A stretch of DNA of 64,000 bases from Erythrobacter fulvus (GTDB taxonomy: Bacteria > Pseudomonadota > Alphaproteobacteria > Sphingomonadales > Sphingomonadaceae): NCBI RefSeq assembly GCF_028595285.1, contig NZ_JAQQXQ010000009.1:1-64000 (forward strand), read 5' to 3'. The translations under genes and the position numbers were made by a program. The notes beneath the pieces were generated by a model. That model made no database searches. It was given only the letters and a program-made list of their open reading frames with translations, and had not been told where the DNA came from. Below, one piece after another: positions 27,929-35,984 of this stretch (positions within the stretch are counted from its first letter, which is position 1; every line of letters starts with the position of its first letter).

Positions 27929-28807
27929 ATGTGCGATGAAGCAAAACTCGGGGAATGGGCCCGGCAGGCAATCAGCCGCCGCCAGTTCGGTGCCCTGACC
28001 GGTGCAGCCGCGCTGGCAGCCTGCGCCTCCGGCGAAAGCTCGGGCAATGCGCAAAGCCCCACCCCCGCTCTGACCGAGCGAGGCATCAATTTCGCCACCG
28101 CCGACGGAACGATGGACGGATTCTTCGTTCAGCCCGCTACGGGCAACCATCCCGCCGTGATCCTGTGGCCGGATATCGCCAGCATTCGCGAATCCAAGCG
28201 CAATATCGCCCGCAAGCTGGCCGGTGCGGGCTACGCAGTGCTTGTCGTGAACCCCTATTATCGTGACGTGACGGGCGAACAGTTCGCCGATTTCGCCGCT
28301 TTCATTTCGGATGGGGGATTCCGGAAGGTTGGCCCGTGGCGCGGCAAGTTGAATGCCGAAGCGATAATGCGCGACACTGCCTCGATCGTGGACTGGCTCG
28401 ACCGGCAAGAGGGTGTCGACCAGGCGCGAGGAATCGGCACCCAGGGCTATTGCATGGGCGGCCCTTTTACCGTCTGGAGCGCCGCCGCAGTTCCCTCACG
28501 CGTCAAGGCCGCGGCGAGCTTCCACGGCGGCGGACTGGTGCGTCCGGACAATCCGATGAGCCCGCATAAAGTGTTGGACAAGGTGGATGCGCAGCTGCTG
28601 ATCGCCGTGGCACAGGACGATGATGCCAAAGCACCGGAGGACAAGACGACCTTTGCGGATGCCGCAAAGGCGGCCGGCGTGACGGCAAAGGTAGAAGTCT
28701 ACCCCGGCGATCACGGCTGGATGGTGTCGGACAGCCCGGCATATGATGCAGCAGCAGCCGCCAAGGGCGAAGCCGATCTGCTGGCGCTTTACGGCGCAGC
28801 GCTCTGA
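27929..28807 (+). CDS. Dienelactone hydrolase family protein, Tat-exported lipoprotein
   Basis: 292 aa. The N terminus combines a twin-arginine motif (SRRQFG, Arg17-18) with a lipobox LAAC (Cys32), so it should be folded, exported and lipid-anchored. The alpha/beta-hydrolase domain has the DLH nucleophile Cys175 in GYCMGG, an acid in AQDDDAKAPED and a histidine in PGDHGWM. ATG at 27929 follows AGGAGAG. It shares a 111-bp divergent promoter region with the quinohemoprotein gene. DLH-type exported proteins are frequent in sphingomonads; their substrates are mostly unknown. Confidence 0.88.
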   Translation: MCDEAKLGEWARQAISRRQFGALTGAAALAACASGESSGNAQSPTPALTERGINFATADGTMDGFFVQPATGNHPAVILWPDIASIRESKRNIARKLAGAGYAVLVVNPYYRDVTGEQFADFAAFISDGGFRKVGPWRGKLNAEAIMRDTASIVDWLDRQEGVDQARGIGTQGYCMGGPFTVWSAAAVPSRVKAAASFHGGGLVRPDNPMSPHKVLDKVDAQLLIAVAQDDDAKAPEDKTTFADAAKAAGVTAKVEVYPGDHGWMVSDSPAYDAAAAAKGEADLLALYGAAL

Positions 28808-28820
28808 GCTTTGACATGCA

Positions 28821-28842
28821 CGCGGGACCGGGTGGTCCCGCG
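28821..28842. terminator. Terminator-like hairpin, probably bidirectional
   Basis: CGCGGGACC (28821-28829) pairs perfectly with GGTCCCGCG (28834-28842) around a 4-base loop, between two convergent genes. It is followed by CCCTTTC rather than a clean T-run. Confidence 0.65.
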
Positions 28843-28856
28843 CCCTTTCGCCGCCC

Positions 28857-29813
28857 TTAGCGGGCCTTGGCGCGCTCGTTCGCAGCGCCGAAGCGGCCAT
28901 GCTTGCGGTAGCGCAGCATCCACTTGTCGAGGAACAGGCCGAGCGGCTTGGCCTCGATCCCCAGATCGGCAAGCGTGTGGGCTCCGTCGGAAACGACATT
29001 GCCCGCCTTCAGCAACGTCCATTGATCACGGCTCATCGGCGTGCCGGGCAGCGCAGCAAAGGTCGCGGAAAGTCCGTCAGGCATAGCAATGAAGCGCCGC
29101 TTGCGACCCTGCGCCTCGGCGATACGGTTGTGGATCTCCATCATGGTGAGCCGTTCCGGTCCGCCGAGTTCGTAGATCCGTCCGCCGTGCTGCTCGGGAT
29201 CTTCCAAGGCGGCCGTCACTGCTTCGGCCACATCATCGACATAGACCAGCTGGAGCTCCACATCGGGGCCGAACACCGGCAGCACGGGCAACATCTCGAT
29301 CATGCCCCCGAACAGATTCAGGAAGTTGTCGTCCTTGCCGAACACGATCGAGGGACGAAGGATCGTGGTCTTGGGGAATGCCGCAAGCACCCGTTCTTCG
29401 CCCAGCGCCTTGGCCCGGGCATAGGCCGCAGGCGAGGCGGCATCGGCTCCGATCGCGCTGACATGGACAACCGCCTTGATTTCATTGGCGGTAGCAATCT
29501 TGCCGATCGTGCCGGGCGCCTCGCCCATCAACGCATCGAGCTTTCCGTCGAACGCGCCGACAAGGTTGACCACATAGCTCGCACCCTCAAGCGCTGCAGC
29601 CACATGATTCTCGCGGGTGATGTCGCAGGGCATGAATTGCAGCTGCCCGAGATTGGCGAGCGGTTTCAGCGCAAAACCCTTTTGCGGATTGCGACTGGCC
29701 AGCCGCAATCGCGCACCGCGCTCAAGCAGGCTCTGTGCGACATAATTGCCGATATAGCCGCTGCCGCCGAAGATCGTGACAAGCTGGCCGGAAAGCGGGG
29801 AGGAGGTTGGCAT
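28857..29813 (-). CDS. NDUFA9-like / NAD(P)-binding short-chain family protein
   Basis: 318 aa. Extended Rossmann fold: VTIFGGSGYIGNYVAQSLLERG at the N terminus, VVHVSAIGADAASPAAYARAKALGEERV with the YxxxK-like pattern, and LRPSIVFGKDDNFLNLFGGM. This is the pattern of the complex I NDUFA9-like subfamily common in alphaproteobacteria, which bind NADPH and stabilise or associate with NADH dehydrogenase. Catalytic function is not established. Confidence 0.85.
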   Translation of the reverse strand: MPTSSPLSGQLVTIFGGSGYIGNYVAQSLLERGARLRLASRNPQKGFALKPLANLGQLQFMPCDITRENHVAAALEGASYVVNLVGAFDGKLDALMGEAPGTIGKIATANEIKAVVHVSAIGADAASPAAYARAKALGEERVLAAFPKTTILRPSIVFGKDDNFLNLFGGMIEMLPVLPVFGPDVELQLVYVDDVAEAVTAALEDPEQHGGRIYELGGPERLTMMEIHNRIAEAQGRKRRFIAMPDGLSATFAALPGTPMSRDQWTLLKAGNVVSDGAHTLADLGIEAKPLGLFLDKWMLRYRKHGRFGAANERAKAR

Positions 29814-30040
29814 TGGTTGGTTGCTCTTGCTGGCTGTCCCTTAATCTGCGCCGCGCCATGCGGCAATGTGCCGCCGCGGGCAAGACCCGCGATGTTCGCC
29901 AGTGCAGAATGCCGCACCGAATCGGGCCGCATGACGGGGTGCGCAAATATCCCGCGATGTTTGCGTTGACAGCGCCCCTTCGCCCTCGCTAAAGGCCCGC
30001 GCCTACCCAGCCTTCGGCGACGACGACCGGAGGCATCCGT

Positions 30041-30127
30041 GCCCAGATGGCGGAATTGGTAGACGCACCGTCTTCAGGTGGCGGCGCTCGCAAGGGCGTG
30101 GAGGTTCGAGTCCTCTTCTGGGCACCA
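30041..30127 (+). tRNA. tRNA-Leu (CAG), with encoded CCA
   Basis: 87 bases. Acceptor arm GCCCAGA pairs with TCTGGGC, followed by A and CCA. The anticodon stem CCGTC/GGCGG holds the loop TTCAGGT, anticodon CAG; the long variable arm (GCGGCGCTCGCAAGGGCGT region) fits the leucine class. Its last 17 bases are repeated at 46843-46859: it is the integration site of a genomic island. Confidence 0.95.
30111..30127 (+). repeat. Island attachment site, tRNA side (attL)
   Basis: TCCTCTTCTGGGCACCA, the T-stem/acceptor 3' end of tRNA-Leu. Perfect copy at 46843-46859; flanking bases differ immediately on both sides, so the shared core is 17 bases. Confidence 0.92.
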
Positions 30128-30161
30128 GGTATGCTTTTGCGACAGACCGCATAAGCATACC
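30128..30161. repeat. Perfect hairpin directly adjoining attL
   Basis: GGTATGCTT (30128-30136) and AAGCATACC (30153-30161) are exact inverted copies with a 16-base spacer, beginning at the first base after the attachment core. It could be a binding site for the integrase or its directionality factor, or the tRNA transcription terminator. Confidence 0.6.
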
Positions 30162-30257
30162 AAACCACTCAAAAGATTTGATAATCTCCCAATAGAACTC
30201 CGCGCAAGTCCGCGGTCGATTGCGGGCTGCCAGCACGTTTGGGGGTCAAAATGGGGG

Positions 30258-31478
30258 TCACTGACCCCCACCTTGAAGCTCCTCGAACACCCCCGCCTTG
30301 AACGAGTCGAGCTGGTCCGACCACCACTGCATCATGGCGACACGCTCGGGCCAATACTGAGTCCGGTTGTAGACCGATCGCACAGCATTCCCATCCTGGT
30401 GCGCCAGCGCCCGCTCGATCGCATCGGGGTTCCACTTGCCGCTCTCGTTGAGCAGCGAACTCGCCGTGGAGCGGAAGCCATGAGCGGTCATCTTGCCCTC
30501 GTATCCAAGCCGCCTCAGGGCCCCATTGATGGCGTTCTCGGACAGTGGCTTCTTCGGCGTCCAGCTCGGGAACACCCATTCGCTGTAGCTCGACACGTCC
30601 TCCATGGAGCGGATGATCGCCAATGCCTGACGCGACAATGGCACTCGGTGTTCCCGACGCATCTTCGTATCGCCTGCCGGAATGGTCCAGATGGCCTTGT
30701 CGAGGTCTAGGTCGGCCCATCTCATGGCACGAATCTCTCCTGGGCGCTGGAAGAGATGCGCAGACAACTTGAGCGCCGCGTTCGTCGAGGCATAGCCGCG
30801 GTAATCGTCGATCGCCTTCAGAAGCTTGCCGAGCTGGCGCGGATCGATGATGGCAGGATGGTTACGCACTACCGGCGAGCGAAGAGCACGCCGAAGGGCC
30901 GGCGCCGGATTGTGCTCCGCCCTGCCCGTCGCGATGGCATAGTCGATCACACGACTCGCGAATGAACGGAGCCGACGGGCCGTTTCGCGCCGACCCGACT
31001 CCTCAACCTGGCGGAGGGCGGCGAGAAGCATGGGCGCAGTGACCTCCGGCACGGGCACGGAGCCGATCGCAGGCTCAAGCAGGGATAGCAACCACTCGGT
31101 CTTGCTGCGGGTGGTTTCGGAGATAGCCTTGTCCCCATCAGAAGCCCGTTTCTCGATCAGCTCGCGAGCGACCATCCCGAAGGTGTTCTCCTGTGCCAAA
31201 CGCTGTTCAAGCCGCTCGGCCTGCCGCTTGCCCGAGGGATCGACACCGTCAGCAAGCAAGGCGCGAGCCTCGTCCCGCTTGGCCCGTGCGGCCTTGAGAC
31301 TGACCTCCGGGAACGGCCCGAAGCTGATTCGCTTCTCCTTGCCGTTGAAGCGATACTTCATGTGCCAGCGCTTGGAGCCAGTGGGTGCGACAAGGAGGAA
31401 CAAGCCCTTCTCGTCAGTATGCTTTGTGGGTTTGGAGCCGGGCTGGATATTCTCGATTTCCTTGACCGTGAGGGGCAT
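30258..31478 (-). CDS. P4-type tyrosine-recombinase integrase
   Basis: 406 aa. N-terminal arm-binding domain (DUF4102: KYRFNGKEKRISFGPFPEVSLKAARAKRDEAR), SAM-like core-binding domain, and C-terminal catalytic domain with the Arg in RPGEIRAMRW, HGFR, LAHQ and the nucleophile Tyr near RTQYWPERV. Such integrases insert islands into tRNA 3' ends; this one is 130 bases from the tRNA-Leu attachment core. ATG at 31478 with GAGAGG upstream is favoured over 31505, which overlaps the AlpA-like gene. Confidence 0.95.
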   Translation of the reverse strand: MPLTVKEIENIQPGSKPTKHTDEKGLFLLVAPTGSKRWHMKYRFNGKEKRISFGPFPEVSLKAARAKRDEARALLADGVDPSGKRQAERLEQRLAQENTFGMVARELIEKRASDGDKAISETTRSKTEWLLSLLEPAIGSVPVPEVTAPMLLAALRQVEESGRRETARRLRSFASRVIDYAIATGRAEHNPAPALRRALRSPVVRNHPAIIDPRQLGKLLKAIDDYRGYASTNAALKLSAHLFQRPGEIRAMRWADLDLDKAIWTIPAGDTKMRREHRVPLSRQALAIIRSMEDVSSYSEWVFPSWTPKKPLSENAINGALRRLGYEGKMTAHGFRSTASSLLNESGKWNPDAIERALAHQDGNAVRSVYNRTQYWPERVAMMQWWSDQLDSFKAGVFEELQGGGQ

Positions 31479-31491
31479 CAGTATCAGCCTC

Positions 31492-31662
31492 TCAAGCAGC
31501 GTCATGTGTCAGGAGGGCATCGACCGAGGCCGCGGTGATCAGCGTGCTGGCACCAATCTTGATGCGCTGGAGCGTCCCCTCGCCGATCAGCTTGTAAACG
31601 GTCGATTTGCCGATCCCGAGCATGGTGGTGACTTCATTCACTTTGTAGGTTTTGCGTTGCAC
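31492..31662 (-). CDS. AlpA-like DNA-binding protein / excisionase
   Basis: 56 aa. RKTYKVNEVTTMLGIGKSTVYKLIGEGTLQRIKIG is the winged-helix motif of the AlpA/MerR-like excisionase family (helix_turn_helix_17). Begins with GTG at 31662, which has AAGGAA six bases upstream; the frame upstream of it has no family resemblance and crosses the divergent promoter. Lies just upstream of the integrase in the same direction, the usual place for a recombination directionality factor. Confidence 0.8.
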   Translation of the reverse strand: MQRKTYKVNEVTTMLGIGKSTVYKLIGEGTLQRIKIGASTLITAASVDALLTHDAA

Positions 31663-31743
31663 TTCACGTTTCCTTGAAGATCGCCGACAAGCTCCTGAAA
31701 TCAGGAGCGCACCTGGACGAATTGGGGTGTGGGTGTAGTTTAT

Positions 31744-31790
31744 CACACGCAGTGTAGAGAGTCGATAGCGGATTGACACACGATGTGTGT
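31744..31790. promoter_or_regulatory. Pair of similar dyads between divergent island genes
   Basis: CACACGCAGTGTA (31744-31756) and CACACGATGTGTG (31777-31789) share the pattern CACACG-N2-GTGT and are 33 bases apart, about three helical turns. The second overlaps a TTGACA (-35-like, 31773-31778) reading toward the HTH gene. Likely operator sites for the adjacent HTH protein, controlling both it and the integrase side. Confidence 0.5.
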
Positions 31791-31806
31791 GGATCAATGT
31801 CGGTTT

Positions 31807-32367
31807 ATGGATGAAAGCGGCTCCAGATTGTCGGAAACGAAGGCCGCGCGCATGCTGGCGGCTGGCCTTAGACGCGTCAGCGAAGAGCGCGGATTGAGCC
31901 TGCGGCAGCTGGCCAAAATCCTAAATTACAAGCAAGCTGTGGTTCTCAGCCACATGTCGCTGGGCAGAGTTCCGATCCCAATCGATCGTGCGGAGGAACT
32001 GGCCGAGGTGCTCGGCCTCGACAAGGCGTCCTTTCTGCGGGCGGTGGTCGAGCAACGGCATCCCGAAGTTGACTGGGCGCTTTTGGGGACGAGCGTCGAA
32101 CCCGAGCCTCAATCCTCGGGACTGGCTGAGGAGTTGCAGGCAATCATCGGTGGATCGTTGCAAGAGCTGACCAGCGGCCAACGCAGGGTTCTCCGTGAAG
32201 TGGCCCACGATGGGAGGGCTGAACGTCGATGGGCAACGGTTCAGGAACTGCCCACGCTGGAACTCATCCGGCAGTGGCGTCCGTCGTTCCGCGAAGCAGG
32301 ACTTCCTGAAACCGACCGGCGCGCGCTGAAAGCGATGCTTGCCGGCTCTCATGATCCGCAGACTTAG
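31807..32367 (+). CDS. Helix-turn-helix regulator of the island
   Basis: 186 aa. Residues about 15-75 form an XRE-like domain: AAGLRRVSEERGLSLRQLAKILNYKQAVVLSHMSLGRVPIPIDRAEELAEVLGL. The rest has no recognised family; the C terminus is charged. Starts considered: ATG 31783 lies inside the palindromic operator candidate, so ATG 31807 is preferred. Divergent from the AlpA/integrase genes and overlapping the next convergent gene by 4 bases. Probably the immunity-type repressor of the island. Confidence 0.75.
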   Translation: MDESGSRLSETKAARMLAAGLRRVSEERGLSLRQLAKILNYKQAVVLSHMSLGRVPIPIDRAEELAEVLGLDKASFLRAVVEQRHPEVDWALLGTSVEPEPQSSGLAEELQAIIGGSLQELTSGQRRVLREVAHDGRAERRWATVQELPTLELIRQWRPSFREAGLPETDRRALKAMLAGSHDPQT

Positions 32368-32852
32368 ACCAGCCGGCGTTTCGCGCGTTCCACTGCGTCG
32401 GTAACGTTGAACGGTGGCCACAAGAGCTGAGATGGGTCGTAGAGGTATCGTTCGCTTTCAAGCCGCTTGAGCTTGTCCGCAGCGCGCCAGATCATGGTTC
32501 GTAGCGAGTTCGGCTGACAGCCGTGCGCAAGGCCACGCGCAACGAGCCAGGCCAATATGCGCTTAGGCTTAGCCTTGCCCTTCCCAAACTGTTTCTCAAG
32601 CACCGTGCGCGCTACCCAAACGTCGGCCGAGAAATACAGCAACGCCGCACGATAGGCGTGGGTCATTAAATCCGGGTGGCGCCAGGTTCGGTGCTCTCGC
32701 TCCAGCCTATGATCCCGCTCTGCGAATACAAGACGGACGAACACCTCACCTGGTGGCTGCGGCGGCGGCACCTTCGGCCTTTTTCGTCGCTGGGCAGCCT
32801 TCTGCGCACGCCACTTGGACCTCCGGCGATCATCGGATGTGCTGTTACTCAT
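32364..32852 (-). CDS. Hypothetical basic protein
   Basis: 162 aa, strongly basic at the N terminus (Arg/Lys-rich, then proline stretch KVPPPQPPGEV). A central helical part contains RTWRHPDLMTHAYRAALLYFSADVWVARTVLEKQFGKG, which may be a small DNA-binding domain. A GAGG site precedes the ATG at 32852. No family recognised. Confidence 0.55.
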   Translation of the reverse strand: MSNSTSDDRRRSKWRAQKAAQRRKRPKVPPPQPPGEVFVRLVFAERDHRLEREHRTWRHPDLMTHAYRAALLYFSADVWVARTVLEKQFGKGKAKPKRILAWLVARGLAHGCQPNSLRTMIWRAADKLKRLESERYLYDPSQLLWPPFNVTDAVERAKRRLV

Positions 32853-32965
32853 GCTGCCTCACGTGAAGGGGTGGACACGAAAATGCAACGAAAGCCAACA
32901 CGACATCTCGAAAAATGTGCCTAGTGGACCTCTTCGTTCAACGCTCAAGCTAAGGAGAACGAAGA

Positions 32966-33742
32966 ATGAGCATTTCCAAGAACGCAGTGGCTGCAACGCA
33001 GCGTCCCGGCACACCCGCCGTCAAAATGATCAAGATCGATCAGATCGCCACGCCTGAGGGCGGTCGCGAATTCAGCAAGCGCGCAATCAAGGCGATGCTC
33101 GAATCCATGAAAAGTATCGGCCTTCTGACGCCTATCACCATCAGGTTCGACCAGCAGGACAGTCAGAATAAAGCTGCACGCCCGATCCTTGTCGCTGGCG
33201 TGTTGAGGCTCCAGGCAGCCAAGGAGCTTGGCTGGACCGAGATTGCATGCATCGTCGCTGTCGAAGAAGCGATCGACGTCGAGCTGCGGGCTATCGCCGA
33301 GAACCTCAATCGGAAGGTTTTGACCAAAAAGGATCGAGACGCTCACATCCGTCGATATGCTGACCTTCTCCACGAACGCGATCTTCAATACGGTCAGAAT
33401 GTCCCGTTTGAGAGTAAGCGCGCTGATGGCAAGGGACATAAACCGCTGGGCTTGGCGGCCCGGATTGCCGTAGAAACGGGTTTGTCGAAGAAGACGATCG
33501 ACCGCGCATTGAATGCAGACCAGCGCGCACCTGACGCAACCGACACTAACAACACGAAGTCCGATCCCGAGGCAGCCTTCAAACGCCTTCAGTCTGCATG
33601 GAGAAAGGCTGAAGCCGCTGCGCGCCAACAGTTTCTAAATTGGGCCAAGGAGCAGGTTGAGCATGTTGAGGCAAGCACCCAAGAAGCGCTGAGGACACCT
33701 GCCAGTGAGGCTCAGCAACTTGCTCAGACGGAGGGGGTGTAG
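32966..33742 (+). CDS. ParB-like N-terminal-domain protein
   Basis: 258 aa. The ParB/RepB fold is recognisable: IKIDQIATPEGGREFSKRAIKAMLESMKSIGLLTPITI, then VAGVLRLQAAKELGWTEI (the ParB GxRRxxAA-like box) and AENLNRKVLTKKDRDAHIRRYADLL. A helix-turn-helix is likely around AARIAVETGLSKKTIDRAL. The strong AAGGAGAA site confirms the ATG at 32966. No ParA partner is adjacent. Proteins of this type occur on plasmids and islands and may bind DNA or cut it; function here unknown. Confidence 0.8.
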   Translation: MSISKNAVAATQRPGTPAVKMIKIDQIATPEGGREFSKRAIKAMLESMKSIGLLTPITIRFDQQDSQNKAARPILVAGVLRLQAAKELGWTEIACIVAVEEAIDVELRAIAENLNRKVLTKKDRDAHIRRYADLLHERDLQYGQNVPFESKRADGKGHKPLGLAARIAVETGLSKKTIDRALNADQRAPDATDTNNTKSDPEAAFKRLQSAWRKAEAAARQQFLNWAKEQVEHVEASTQEALRTPASEAQQLAQTEGV

Positions 33743-33743
33743 A

Positions 33744-34703
33744 GTGCCCCATTCCTACGTCGATGATGTGCATCGCTTCGCTGGCCCGAAGCCCTTCCAC
33801 GACAAACATGGGCAGCGCCGCAATCTGAGCCACGACGATGACTTCACCGCAGATCTGGTGAATACCGATGGTCAGGGAAATGTGATCAGCATGCCGCTGC
33901 TTAGAAGGAAGCCCTGCTTCGGACGGCCGGAGCGCTTCTACCGCGGTATGGCAGGCGGGAAGGTTTGGTCCAATGACGCTGGCGAGACCTGTCTCGCAGA
34001 CACGCCATGCGACACCTGCTTTGAACATTCACCCGGCGTATTCGAGGCGTGCCTCAAGGTGGTGGATGAGCGGGTTTCGTCCTGCGCGCGTGTGAAGAAC
34101 GCCATAGCGGAATGGATCGAAAACGGGGACGCGCGAGGCTATGTGGGTCGACGTCATTTTCTTGGCCCGCTGTGGCCGAAGGTTCGCGCGGCGATCATTG
34201 ACTCCGGGGGCTGGAGCAACGTGAACGACGAGCAGGTCAAGCTCGCCGGATTGTGCCGCGCAGAGGAAAAGCGCAAGAAGCGTAACGAGAGTGAAAGGCG
34301 CAAGAGAGCCGCGAAGAAGGCAGCGAGAAGCATGTCGCAGCCCGTCGTTACTCAGGGCTATTTGCAAGCCCTTGAGGACGAATGTGAGCGCCGTGCCACG
34401 CAGCTCAGATCTCTTCGGGGACTGTCTACGAACTCCGCTACCGGCACGTTCTGGATCGATACCTTGTCCGACGCGGTCTGCGATCGCATTGCGCACGTCT
34501 GGGCAGAGCGGGAGCTGCTAACCAGGCTGGGCTACGCGCCGACGAAGACCGCCATCGCCAGAAACCTTATCGCCAAGGGGCCGGCCTACGCAGCGTGGGA
34601 TGAGAAGTCGTTGGCGGCTCGGGTGGGCGAAGACATGAGCAAGCGGCTGGCCCGACTCGAAGATGATCGTGGAGGCACACCGTTTTGGCCGGCGTGGGTC
34701 TGA
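33744..34703 (+). CDS. Hypothetical protein with cysteine cluster and basic helix
   Basis: 319 aa, GTG start at 33744 one base after the ParB-like stop and 6 bases after GGAGGGGG, so the two are co-translated. A cysteine cluster (ETCLADTPCDTCFEHSPGVF followed by EAC, about residues 83-105) suggests a metal site. A very basic helix follows (EEKRKKRNESERRKRAAKKAARS, cited from its first residues) and the C terminus has YAPTKTAIARNLIAKGPAY, which looks like a helix-turn-helix. A nucleic-acid-binding role is likely, but no family was recognised. Confidence 0.7.
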   Translation: MPHSYVDDVHRFAGPKPFHDKHGQRRNLSHDDDFTADLVNTDGQGNVISMPLLRRKPCFGRPERFYRGMAGGKVWSNDAGETCLADTPCDTCFEHSPGVFEACLKVVDERVSSCARVKNAIAEWIENGDARGYVGRRHFLGPLWPKVRAAIIDSGGWSNVNDEQVKLAGLCRAEEKRKKRNESERRKRAAKKAARSMSQPVVTQGYLQALEDECERRATQLRSLRGLSTNSATGTFWIDTLSDAVCDRIAHVWAERELLTRLGYAPTKTAIARNLIAKGPAYAAWDEKSLAARVGEDMSKRLARLEDDRGGTPFWPAWV

Positions 34704-34891
34704 AAGGCGCCATGAGTAAGCCAACAACCCCTGTGAAGCGCCCCCTGTGGACTAGGCGTGGCTGAAGTTCGACACCCCCCCGGACCCCTTGTGAGAAGGG
34801 CATGCCTCGACAAACATATCCGGTCCACGCTTACTTGTTGACCAAGCAAGACACACGCCGGACCATTCTAGAAAATACAGGCGAGACGGGA

Positions 34892-35092
34892 GCGTGTCAT
34901 AGCGGAGCGAGCAACGCGAGCGGAGCACAATGACACGCCCCGGCGTTGCCTGGTGCCGCCCCGCAGGGCGGCACCTGCTTAACCTCTGAGGGGCAAGGGG
35001 GAATGGCAAGCCCACCCCCGCGCAGTGCGCGGGGGTGAAGGGCACCTCCGGCGTGGCGGGCTTCGCTACGCTCGCCCGCTTTCACGCCGGAG
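34892..35092. repeat. Array of four GC-rich hairpins in a non-coding island region
   Basis: The 670-bp gap from 34704 to 35373 holds no convincing gene but four consecutive stem-loops. (1) GCGTGTCAT 34892-34900 with ATGACACGC 34930-34938; its loop contains AGCGGAG twice. (2) GGTGCCGCCC 34952-34961 with GGGCGGCACC 34966-34975. (3) CACCCCCGCGC 35013-35023 with GCGCGGGGGTG 35027-35037. (4) CTCCGGCGTG 35046-35055 with CACGCCGGAG 35083-35092, plus an inner CGGGC/GCCCG pair. All arms are perfect. Possible roles: replication or transfer origin, structured RNA, or binding sites for the nearby ParB-like protein. Confidence 0.85.
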
Positions 35093-35373
35093 ATGCGCCT
35101 TCTCTTTGTAAGGCTCGGGACTACAGGTTGAATCTTGTTGCGGTGTTATTGAGCAGATTCCACGAAAAAAGTGACGTCGGAGTTTTCTGCCATTCACCAA
35201 GCGGTGAACTAAGGTTCTGTTTACCTGAGCCAATTTGCAATCTAGTGGAACCGCTTGAAGTTGAATCGATCAACCTTCAGCGATCCCATTGTGCCCACCG
35301 CGCTTCCCACCCGACCCCCGCTCGGGGTTCGCGTAGATCTTGTGCATCGACAACGATCACAAGGAAGACACCA

Positions 35374-35907
35374 ATGCGATTTCATCTCTTCGAGTGCCAG
35401 GTCAAGCTCGCCACAGGCACGACCACCTGCCACATCATCGCCGCCTCGGAGGAGCATGCCGCCCTCCGCCTGCTCGATCACTACGAAGCTCTCGGAGTGA
35501 AGCTCGGATGGTATTCGATCCTGCGCGTCGATCACACGCTGCCGGAAGATCAGGGCGGTGGTCGGCACCTCGACGACATCCTCGAAAACGCACCGGCGGG
35601 TCTCGTCAGCCTTACCGACATCGGCTGGGTGGCGCACAGCGCGCCGGTTCACAAGCTCCGGCTCTACGCCTCGGAGGATCACCGCGGGGCGCCGATCTAT
35701 GCGATTGCACCCAACGCCGGGGTCGCTTTGACCCTGATGGTGAACATGCAGCTGCCGAAAAGCAGCCACGTCCACGCCTTAAAGATCACCGACGTCACCG
35801 ACAGCATCCCTGAGGATAGGCGCAAGAACCTCGACGAGGTGCTCACGGCGGGTCAAGCCGGGATCGCGGAGTGCGACGATGAGCACAACGGCTGGTGGGT
35901 CTGGTAA
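35374..35907 (+). CDS. Hypothetical protein with internal duplication
   Basis: 177 aa, soluble and acidic. Two halves are alike: the first contains ITRVDHTLPED-type sequence (ILRVDHTLPEDQGGGRHLDDIL, residues about 49-70) and the second ALKITDVTDSIPEDRRKNLDEVL (about 139-161), each preceded by a beta-alpha segment and followed by an AG-rich turn. This looks like a tandem repeat of an approximately 60-80-residue domain. ATG at 35374 with AAGGAAGA upstream. No family recognised. The ending WWVW is unusual. Confidence 0.65.
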   Translation: MRFHLFECQVKLATGTTTCHIIAASEEHAALRLLDHYEALGVKLGWYSILRVDHTLPEDQGGGRHLDDILENAPAGLVSLTDIGWVAHSAPVHKLRLYASEDHRGAPIYAIAPNAGVALTLMVNMQLPKSSHVHALKITDVTDSIPEDRRKNLDEVLTAGQAGIAECDDEHNGWWVW

Positions 35908-35984
35908 AGCACCGCCACGCCAGGAACCGCAGCGCTCGAAAGGTCAGACCAGTCCTTGGGGTTCATCCTCGCGGGCTAACTACA

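Noticed and set aside
34752..35045. Minus-strand frames over the hairpin array
   Set aside because: Their peptides only mirror the palindromic repeats and lack start signals.
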